A stretch of DNA of 64,000 bases, taken from NCBI GenBank assembly GCA_030156535.1, contig JASGMJ010000007.1, positions 1 to 64,000 on the forward strand, in the 5' to 3' direction. Both the position numbers and the translations under genes were made by a program. The first letter of the stretch is position 1; each line of letters starts with the position of its first letter. Positions 57,999 through 64,000 of this stretch are shown here, in pieces. The DNA is from Candidatus Sumerlaeota bacterium (lineage in GTDB: Bacteria; Sumerlaeota; Sumerlaeia; SLMS01; JAHLLQ01). The notes under the pieces were generated by a model. That model was not told where the DNA came from. It ran no database searches and saw only the letters and a list, made by a program, of their open reading frames with translations.

Positions 57999-59785
57999 GC
58001 GAACCGCTGCAAGAGACGGCGCCATGGCGGCCGGGAGTGGCGGTGGGTGCGGGAGCGTTCGCGCTGTACGTTCTGACGGCGGCGCGCGAGCCGCAGTTCG
58101 GCGACGGATTGGAATTCGTGGCCGCCGCCGCCATCGGGGGAGTTCCGCATCCTCCGGGCTATCCCCTGCTGATGATGTTGCTCTGGCCGTTCGCCGAAGG
58201 GCCGGGCGCGTATTTCCGCTGCACGCTGGTTTGCGCCGTGATCGCCGCCGTGGCCGCCGGGCTGGTGACACGGCTGGCCATGCGGAGCCTGCTGGCTTTC
58301 CCGGATGCGAAGCGCCCTGCGCTGGTTGGCCGATGGCTGCCGGTGGCGGCGGGTGCCGTTGCGGCTTTCTCGGCCAGCCTGTGGTCGTCGGCGACGGGCG
58401 TGGAAGCCTACGGGCTGAACGCGGCGCTGCTGGCGGGGAGCCTGTTGCTGCTGACGGGAGACATGGCGAAGCCGCTGGAAGGCAAACGGCTCTTCGCGGC
58501 GGGGCTGCTCGCGGGCCTGGGAGCGTGCAATCACCTGACATCGCTGTGCGTGGCGCCGTTGCTGGCGTGGCGGATGGTGCAGACGGCGCGGACATCGGGG
58601 GGAACGGCGCGCTGGCGCGGCCCCGCGCTCGCGGTGCTGGGGGGTGTGCTGGGGCTGCTGCCGCTGCTGTACCTGCCACTGCGCGCGGCGGCGGAACCCG
58701 CGATCAACTGGGGCGGAGCGGATTCGTGGGAGGGCCTGCGCTGGATGCTGAGCGGTGGGGACTTCAAACGAGGCCAGTTCCTGCAACTCAGGGCCGGAAC
58801 GCCGTTCACACTGGGAACGTGGCTGGCCTTTGCCGGGCAGCGGGTCATGCTGCTGGTGCTGGGACTGGGCGGCGAGGTGCTGGGCGGGCTGGGCCAGTTG
58901 CGGGGTCTGGCGTTCGCGGCCGCCGCAGTGATCGGGTTGCTGGGGTGGGGAGCCGCGGCATGGGGAGCGCGGCTGCGTTGGACACAGGGGAAGAGCGCGG
59001 CGCTGGCGCTCGCGGCGCCCGCCGTGCTGCAACTGCTGTTCATCTTCCTGTACAACATTCCCGACATTTCGGATTACCTGCTGGGCGTGTGGGTGGCGCT
59101 GGTGCCGATGCTGCTGCCAGGTGCAGCGGCGGGGCTGGACGCGCTGGCACGGACGTTCGGCTACGGTGACGCGCCGGAGAAGTCCAACCGCCTGCTCCTG
59201 GCGTTCGCGGCGCCGGTGGTGCTGGCGTTCCTCTCGAATTACGGAGCGGCCAATCGTGCCGGGAACGCGCTGTGTGGCGCCTGGATCGACCGCGTGGTGG
59301 CCGCCCTGCCGGAGAACGCCGTGCTGCTGACGCACGCGGACTACGACACGTACTCGATGTGGTACGCGCAGCAGGCGGAGGGACGCCGCCGCGACGTGCT
59401 GGTGGTGGCGGGAAACTTCCTGCGGTACGAGTGGTATGGGCGGATGCTGCCCACTCCGGAGGAGGACCCGGCGGGGCGCGTGGCCCACACGGAGCCGGGC
59501 GACGTCTTCACCGCGCGGTTTACCGCGCGCGATCACGTTGCGATGCTGAGCCGTTCGGCCATCACGCCAAACCTTGGCCGGGTACCCGTTGTGACGACCA
59601 CAGTCCCCGACGGCTGGAATGACGAGATGCTTGGCTTGCTTCCGCGCTCTTTCGAGATGAAACCCCTCGCCGCCCTGCTGACACCCGAGGAGGCGGAGTA
59701 CATGGCGGTGGAATACCCGGTCATCGCGCCGCCGCTGCTCGTGGAGATCGTGGAAACCCTGGACCCCGGAGTATCGTTGCCTTGA
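57995..59785 (+). CDS. DUF2723 family GT-C membrane protein
   Basis: A 596-residue protein with the DUF2723 signature 'QFGDGLEFVAAAAIGGVPHPPGYPLLMML'; its key part FGDGLEF...HPPGYP is visible at residues ~35-60. 'SASLWSSATGVEAYGLNAALLAG' and 'LGACNHLTSL' also match this protein O-mannosyltransferase-like family. GTG 57995 overlaps the previous TGA (GTGA), and its own TGA is overlapped by the next TTG start (TTGA). The sequence is extremely GC-rich with runs of Ala, Gly and Leu. It probably glycosylates exported proteins or lipids. Confidence 0.75.
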   Translation: MSEPLQETAPWRPGVAVGAGAFALYVLTAAREPQFGDGLEFVAAAAIGGVPHPPGYPLLMMLLWPFAEGPGAYFRCTLVCAVIAAVAAGLVTRLAMRSLLAFPDAKRPALVGRWLPVAAGAVAAFSASLWSSATGVEAYGLNAALLAGSLLLLTGDMAKPLEGKRLFAAGLLAGLGACNHLTSLCVAPLLAWRMVQTARTSGGTARWRGPALAVLGGVLGLLPLLYLPLRAAAEPAINWGGADSWEGLRWMLSGGDFKRGQFLQLRAGTPFTLGTWLAFAGQRVMLLVLGLGGEVLGGLGQLRGLAFAAAAVIGLLGWGAAAWGARLRWTQGKSAALALAAPAVLQLLFIFLYNIPDISDYLLGVWVALVPMLLPGAAAGLDALARTFGYGDAPEKSNRLLLAFAAPVVLAFLSNYGAANRAGNALCGAWIDRVVAALPENAVLLTHADYDTYSMWYAQQAEGRRRDVLVVAGNFLRYEWYGRMLPTPEEDPAGRVAHTEPGDVFTARFTARDHVAMLSRSAITPNLGRVPVVTTTVPDGWNDEMLGLLPRSFEMKPLAALLTPEEAEYMAVEYPVIAPPLLVEIVETLDPGVSLP

Positions 59786-60480
59786 AGATTTCCGTCATCG
59801 TCCCCGTTTACAACGAGGTTCGCACCATCGACATCCTGTTGGAGAAGGTGCGCCGCTCCCCCGTGGAGAAGGAGATCATCGTTGTCGATGGCAACTCCGA
59901 GGACGGAACGAAGGAGTTGCTGAAGAAGCAGGAGAGCCGCCCGGACACGCGGGTGATTTACCAGACGGAGCGGCGCGGACGGGGCAACGCGCTGAAAGTG
60001 GGTCTGCGCCACGCCAAGGGAGAGCTGATCATTTTTCAGGATGCCGATCTGGAGCTGGACCCCAACGACTATCCGGCGCTGATCGGGCCGATCGAGAGCG
60101 GCAAGGCCGACGTGGTGTTCGGTTCGCGCTTCCTGAAGGGACGCCCGAAGATGACCTTCCTTCAGTACTGGGGGAATCAGGTCATCAACGTGGCAGTGAA
60201 CACGCTGTATGCACCGGAGCTGAAGGGCAAACGGCTGACGGACGTGGAAACGTGCTACCAGATTTTCCGCCGCGATTGCCTGGCGGGGATGAAGATCAGG
60301 AACAATAACTTTGCCTTCACCGTGGAACTGACGGCAAAGTTCATCCTCCGGGGTTTTCGCATCGCCGAGATTCCGATTTCGTACTTCCCGCGCGGCAAGG
60401 CTGAAGGGAAGAAGATCTATTGGGGAGACGGCGTTGCAAGTCTCTGGACGCTGGTGAAGGTACGGCTGGGGATGGAGTAG
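59782..60480 (+). CDS. GT2 polyprenyl-phosphate sugar transferase-like
   Basis: A 232-residue paralogue of the enzyme at 10352-11041. 'ISVIVPVYNEVRTIDILLEKV', 'IIVVDGNSEDGTKELL' and 'FQDADLELDPNDYPALI' line up with it. There is no membrane anchor. It begins at TTG 59782, which overlaps the previous stop (TTGA). The TTG start is unusual but fits strict coupling, and the protein begins directly with the fold's first strand. It most likely makes the lipid-phosphate sugar used by the three GT-C proteins upstream. Confidence 0.85.
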   Translation: MKISVIVPVYNEVRTIDILLEKVRRSPVEKEIIVVDGNSEDGTKELLKKQESRPDTRVIYQTERRGRGNALKVGLRHAKGELIIFQDADLELDPNDYPALIGPIESGKADVVFGSRFLKGRPKMTFLQYWGNQVINVAVNTLYAPELKGKRLTDVETCYQIFRRDCLAGMKIRNNNFAFTVELTAKFILRGFRIAEIPISYFPRGKAEGKKIYWGDGVASLWTLVKVRLGME

Positions 60481-60533
60481 ACAGAAACTGGAAGAAGAGG
60501 GCGGCGCAGACCATTGGGAATTCAGGGTGAGCC

Positions 60534-61346
60534 ATGACACTGTTTGAAGCGATTATCCTCGGCGTTGTCGAGGGCCTGACGGAATTCCTGCCGGTTTCCT
60601 CGACAGGACACCTGCTGCTCGTCAACGGACTGCTGGGGCTGGAGGGCGAGGCAGCCAATTCGTATGCGATCGTGATCCAGTTGGGTGCCCTGCTGGCGTG
60701 CGCGGTGTACTACCGGGCACGGGTGTTCGGGATGCTGAAGGGCGTCACGGACCCGGGAAGCCCGGGCTTCAAGCTGGCGCTGAATCTGTTCGTGGCGTTC
60801 CTGCCTGCGGCGGTGGTGGGTCTGCTGGCCGAGGACTTCATCGAGGAACGGCTGATGAGCCACGACGGATGGATTGCGGCGGCACTGGTGCTGGGCGGGA
60901 TCGTGATGATCGTGGTGGAGAAGATGCTGCCGGAAAAGAAGCGGCGCGTGGAAAGCCTGGAGGAGATTACCCCCAAGGACGCTTTTGTCGTGGGAGTGAC
61001 GCAGTGTTTCGCGCTCTGGCCAGGAATGTCGCGTTCGATGTCCACCATCGTGGGTGGGCAGTTGCGGGGCTTCTCGAATTCGCTGGCGGCGGATTTTTCG
61101 TTCCTGCTGGCGTTGCCGACCCTGGGGGCAGCGACCGTGTACAAGATGGTGAGCGATTATGAGACGCTGACGGCAATGGAGGGCGGGGTGCCCGTGATGC
61201 TGCTGGGGCTGGTGGTCTCGTTCCTGACGGGCTGGGCGGCCATCGCGTGGTTCCTGAAGGTGCTGAAGCGGATCGGAATGACGCCATTCGGGGCGTACCG
61301 CATTATTGTGGGAATTATTGTCGTTCTTGTCCTCTTTTTGCGCTAA
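60534..61346 (+). CDS. uppP: Undecaprenyl-diphosphatase
   Basis: A 270-residue UppP/BacA enzyme. 'GVVEGLTEFLPVSSTGHLLLV' (Glu-rich motif 1, visible as EGLTEFLPVSSTGH) and 'LWPGMSRSMSTIVGG' (motif 2, catalytic Arg-Ser region) are intact. Eight hydrophobic helices follow the standard layout. It dephosphorylates undecaprenyl-PP in the membrane and recycles the lipid carrier for peptidoglycan and glycan export. That suits its place at the end of the glycosyltransferase operon. GGGTGAG lies before ATG 60534. Confidence 0.95.
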   Translation: MTLFEAIILGVVEGLTEFLPVSSTGHLLLVNGLLGLEGEAANSYAIVIQLGALLACAVYYRARVFGMLKGVTDPGSPGFKLALNLFVAFLPAAVVGLLAEDFIEERLMSHDGWIAAALVLGGIVMIVVEKMLPEKKRRVESLEEITPKDAFVVGVTQCFALWPGMSRSMSTIVGGQLRGFSNSLAADFSFLLALPTLGAATVYKMVSDYETLTAMEGGVPVMLLGLVVSFLTGWAAIAWFLKVLKRIGMTPFGAYRIIVGIIVVLVLFLR

Positions 61347-61396
61347 AAAGTTCCTAACAAGGAAGTGGCACGACCCTTGATCCTGGTGATCCCGAG

Positions 61397-61426
61397 TTGA
61401 CACGAAACACCCCAACGGGATTCACT
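61397..61426 (+). promoter_or_regulatory. Promoter for the response regulator
   Basis: TTGACA (61397-61402, perfect), 18 bases, TTCACT (61421-61426). A start site near 61433 would exclude the ATG at 61431 and favour GTG 61521. Confidence 0.4.
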
Positions 61427-61520
61427 AAAGATGGCTGGACTGGCTTCCAATACTGCAACACAATACGCCCGCAGTGGCATCATAGCGCGCCGCACACTTG
61501 CTCAAGTGAAAGGCAGGACC

Positions 61521-62069
61521 GTGGAAGAAAGCCGCCCCCGCATTCTGGCACTTGACGACAATGACGACACGCTCGAACTCATCCGCCTCGCGCTGGTGGA
61601 CGAGTACGATGTCCTGACGCTGACCAATCCGATGGACACCTACGAGCTGATCGACATGTTCGAGCCGGACCTGTTGATCGTGGACGTGATGATGCCCAAG
61701 ATCACGGGCTTCCAATTGGTGGAGATGTTGCGCCGCAGCCCGCGCACGCGCGACCTGCCGGTGATCATTCTCTCCGCCAAGGATACGGCCCGTGACATCA
61801 AGCACGGCTACAAGATGGGCGCAAGTTTGTACCTGACCAAGCCGTTCGATCCCGAACGCCTTGTCCGCAACGTCAAGACGCAGTTCGAGGTTCATCCCCC
61901 CTCCAAGGAGCGGAGGAAGATGAACATGCAGCAGGTGCACATGCACCTGCAGATGCGCGCCACCACGCAGGGAAGCGCGGCGCGTCTGGCGTCGAAGAAC
62001 ATCTCGAAGGAAAACATCGTGAGCCAGCCGACGAAGTCGTTCCCCAAGCAGGGGGGCTGGAAGAGGTAG
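61521..62069 (+). CDS. Single-domain response regulator with basic C-terminal tail
   Basis: A 182-residue protein. The receiver domain (~6-120) has the acidic pocket 'LALDDNDD', the phosphoacceptor Asp in 'LLIVDVMMPKITGFQL' (DVMMP), the Thr/Ser in 'VIILSAKD' and the Lys in 'LTKPFDP'. The tail (~130-182) is basic and Met/Gln-rich (MNMQQVHMHLQMRA) with no output domain. It could act by protein contact like CheY. GTG 61521 follows AAAGGCAGG and lies downstream of the promoter. An ATG at 61431 in the same frame would add 30 residues and lacks a ribosome site. No histidine kinase is nearby. Confidence 0.7.
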   Translation: MEESRPRILALDDNDDTLELIRLALVDEYDVLTLTNPMDTYELIDMFEPDLLIVDVMMPKITGFQLVEMLRRSPRTRDLPVIILSAKDTARDIKHGYKMGASLYLTKPFDPERLVRNVKTQFEVHPPSKERRKMNMQQVHMHLQMRATTQGSAARLASKNISKENIVSQPTKSFPKQGGWKR

Positions 62070-62096
62070 GCACGGCCCCGAAAACAGGACCATTCA

Positions 62097-62132
62097 GGCC
62101 GCTCCGCAAGACGGGGCGGCCTTTTCTCTTTT
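62097..62132 (+). terminator. Rho-independent terminator after the response regulator
   Basis: The stem GGCCGCTCCG (62097-62106) pairs with CGGGGCGGCC (62112-62121) with one G-U pair, a five-base loop, then TTTTCTCTTTT. Confidence 0.85.
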
Positions 62133-62240
62133 ATTGGGATTTTATCCGAGCTGTTGCGTGGGCGCGAAGATGTGACGAGAAGTCAGCAGAAGGCGTTGCG
62201 AAGACGCAACGAGCACCCCGCGCACACGGGGGAGGCAGGG

Positions 62241-62816
62241 TCAGCGATAAAGCCCCTGATCGGCGATGAAGCGGGCAACGCGGCTGGGAACGAGCAGGGA
62301 GATGTCCTCGGAGCGCGCGGCCCGCTCGCGAATTGTGGTCGAGGAGAGCATCGGCAGAGCCCCGGGACGCACGCCGCGCTCGGGGTGGGCGGAGTGCTCG
62401 ACAATGCGCGGAATGACCAGGGGGGGAGCCAGACGCAGCAGTTCCCCGCCCCGGTGCCAGGCACCGAGGTCGTCGAGAATGTCGGTGCCGACGAGCAGCC
62501 GGAAGGACGCCTCGGGGTGGAGGCGGGCAAGCTCCTCCACCGTGTCGATGCTGTAGGAGACTCCTGTCCGCTCGCCTTCGATGCGGGAGACCTCCACGAG
62601 CCCGGGAGCAAACTCAGCCACGGCCAGATGGCACATGGAGGCGCGTTGCTCGAAAGAGGCGGTGTGCTGCTTGCCGAAGGCGTGACGCGCAGCGGGGATC
62701 ATCAGGACACGGTCGATTTCGCCGGACTGAAGCGCCCACAAAATGGCGGCAGCGTGTGCACGATGGGGCGGGTCGAAGCTGCCGCCGAAAATGCCGATGC
62801 GAGGGTTCTGGCTCAT
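62241..62816 (-). CDS. nadD: Nicotinate-nucleotide adenylyltransferase
   Basis: A 191-residue NadD. 'IGIFGGSFDPPHRAH' carries the (H/T)xGH-equivalent nucleotide-binding motif (PPHRAH). 'LLVGTDILDDL' and 'LSSTTIRERA' (the ISSTxIR motif) are also present. It joins ATP and nicotinate mononucleotide to form deamido-NAD in NAD synthesis. ATG 62816 is taken because the GxFGGSFDP fold starts six residues later. The ribosome site is weak, and the gene lies 45 bases after the phosphoesterase, so it may depend on that transcript. Confidence 0.9.
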   Translation of the reverse strand: MSQNPRIGIFGGSFDPPHRAHAAAILWALQSGEIDRVLMIPAARHAFGKQHTASFEQRASMCHLAVAEFAPGLVEVSRIEGERTGVSYSIDTVEELARLHPEASFRLLVGTDILDDLGAWHRGGELLRLAPPLVIPRIVEHSAHPERGVRPGALPMLSSTTIRERAARSEDISLLVPSRVARFIADQGLYR

Positions 62817-62861
62817 GGGGGGAATGCTGGAGACGGGCGGGATGCGGGGCAAGGCGTGGCT

Positions 62862-63998
62862 TCATTTTCCGCAGGCGAGTTCGATCAGCACGATCTCTGG
62901 GGGACACAGCACGCGCAGGGGAAGAAACGCGCCCTGGCCGTTGCTGGTGATCGTGAGCATCGCGCCGAGCCTGCCCACACCGGAGGCAAGCAGCGGGCCG
63001 GAAGAGGTGCTGCTGAGCGTTGTTCCGAAGAGCGGCAGACGCACCTGGCCGCCGTGGGAATGCCCGGCAAGCGCGAGAAAGCATCCGGCGGCAGCGGCCT
63101 CGGCAAAGGCATCAGGGGTGTGCACGAGCCCGAGGCGAGGTGCGGGCAGGGCACGCAGGCGCTGCTTCTCCCCCGCCGTCAGGGGTACATAGGGGGTCTC
63201 GAACCCGAGCAGCGAGAGCGCGGCCTCGCCACGTTTCAGGACGACGCCTTCGTTGCTGAGCAGGCGCAGGCCGGCCGCCCGCGCCTGGCGTGCCACCCGG
63301 CTTCCCCCCTTCCAAAAATCGTGATTCCCGCGCACATAATAGACGCCGTCGGGCGCCGCCAAACGCTCCATGACGCGGGGAATCCGAGGGACGAAGGGGG
63401 GCTTGGAAATGAAGTCCCCGCCGTAGAGAATCAGGTCGGGCTCGTGGCGCATAGCCTCGTCGACCACGGCATCGTACCACTCCATCCGCAGCGTCGGGTG
63501 GATGTGGAAGTCCGTGAGGTGAACGATGCGGTAGCCGTCGAAGGCGGGATCGAGGTCTGGCAGGACGATGCGGCGGCGGTGAATGCGAAGACGGCTGACG
63601 CCGTTGAGAGGGCCAACAAGGCGCAGGAGGGGAGCCGCCCAGCGCGGGAGGTACTCCCAGTCGATGGCCTGGATGTGCAGATGCCGACAGCGCTCGAAAC
63701 GCGAGCCACGGGCATGCTCGTGCTTCTCCCGGGCAACCCGGGCATAACGCACTCCCAGCATCCATCCCGTGACTCCAGCGAGCCACCAGAGGGTCTGCTC
63801 GATGCCCCCGGGGCCGCCAACTGCCAGCCGCCCTGCTGCCAACAGGCCAAGCAGGCATCCCAGCGGGAGCAGAGCAAGCGAGAGGAACTTCTTGAACCAG
63901 ACCTCGCGCATCCGGGAGAAAACCCGGTTGTAGAACCAGACGAAGGCGCCGGATACGGCCACGGCAACCCCGAGGCCACACACAAGCGCGGCAAGCAT
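62862..63998 (-). CDS. Membrane-anchored metallophosphoesterase
   Basis: A 378-residue protein at the right edge. An N-terminal helix (AALVCGLGVAVAVSGAFVWF) and a second hydrophobic pair (~40-85) precede a YkuE/LpxH-type calcineurin-like domain. The metal motifs are 'VHLTDFHIHPT', 'LILYGGDFISK', 'VRGNHDFW', 'LVHTPD' and 'LAGHSHGGQV'. Relatives hydrolyse phosphate esters in lipids or nucleotides near the membrane. The ATG is two bases from the window edge, so a longer N-terminus cannot be excluded. Confidence 0.8.
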   Translation of the reverse strand: MLAALVCGLGVAVAVSGAFVWFYNRVFSRMREVWFKKFLSLALLPLGCLLGLLAAGRLAVGGPGGIEQTLWWLAGVTGWMLGVRYARVAREKHEHARGSRFERCRHLHIQAIDWEYLPRWAAPLLRLVGPLNGVSRLRIHRRRIVLPDLDPAFDGYRIVHLTDFHIHPTLRMEWYDAVVDEAMRHEPDLILYGGDFISKPPFVPRIPRVMERLAAPDGVYYVRGNHDFWKGGSRVARQARAAGLRLLSNEGVVLKRGEAALSLLGFETPYVPLTAGEKQRLRALPAPRLGLVHTPDAFAEAAAAGCFLALAGHSHGGQVRLPLFGTTLSSTSSGPLLASGVGRLGAMLTITSNGQGAFLPLRVLCPPEIVLIELACGK

Positions 63999-64000
63999 CA

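Overview
The window is 64 kb of high-GC bacterial chromosome. It shows ordinary Gram-negative features: signal peptides, an Mla-type lipid transporter, a large set of type II secretion-like pseudopilins and TTGAC(A/C/G)-type promoters with 17-18 bp spacers. The pseudopilin-rich layout, the secreted FecR-like and gingipain-like proteins, the DUF2298/Agl23-like membrane pair and the lysine 2,3-aminomutase recall poorly cultured FCB/PVC-adjacent phyla such as Sumerlaeota or Hydrogenedentota. That placement is an impression from gene content, not a phylogenetic result. No phage, insertion sequence or CRISPR array was found. Because third positions are very GC-rich, long spurious reading frames run opposite many genes.

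Region 1 (0.5-10.2 kb, minus strand) is the most interesting. One tightly packed unit reads, in transcription order: Ser/Thr protein kinase, secreted C25 (gingipain-like) peptidase, a fusion of an S26 signal-peptidase domain with a PqqD domain, a 66-residue candidate RiPP precursor, an HPr-kinase-like protein, an NTP_transf_5 nucleotidyltransferase and a radical SAM/SPASM maturase. Most junctions are ATGA/GTGA overlaps. The precursor carries a YxxPx(I/L) leader motif like that of lasso peptides, but no lasso cyclase is present in the window. I read this as an apparently uncharacterised RiPP pathway. A FecR-like secreted protein follows under its own promoter.

Region 2 (10.3-17.6 kb, plus) holds a polyprenyl-phosphate sugar transferase-like GT2 and a block of secreted proteins: SPOR/TPR, a 377-aa protein, and three genes built from a ~190-residue repeated domain. 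The block contains scars of duplication, namely a fragment of the kamA 3' end and a fragment of the 377-aa gene. Region 3 (17.6-19.7 kb) has kamA, tRNA-Pro(CGG) and tRNA-Cys(GCA), whose putative -35 boxes lie at the same distance from the tRNA.

Region 4 (19.7-35.4 kb) has a DUF4190-pilin-like protein, an NlpC/P60 lipoprotein, two paralogous membrane proteins, the Agl23-like/DUF2298 pair, a large xanthan-lyase/amidase-like secreted protein, a phosphopantetheinyl transferase, a secreted propeller-like protein and a family 4 uracil-DNA glycosylase. Region 5 (35.7-44.8 kb) is a nine-gene pseudopilin cluster (H-, I/V-, J-, K- and five G-like) ending in a strong terminator. Its assembly ATPase, secretin and prepilin peptidase must lie elsewhere.

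Region 6 (44.9-64 kb) has an HtrA-like protease without PDZ, a large secreted protein, a hydrolase, a methyltransferase, a YprB-like exonuclease and a sigma-70 family factor. Divergent from these run mlaF-mlaD (no mlaE), a chain of GT-C membrane proteins coupled to a GT2 and followed by uppP, then a response regulator, nadD and a membrane metallophosphoesterase. The GT-C, GT2 and UppP genes together suggest assembly of a lipid-linked glycan or protein glycosylation in the envelope.
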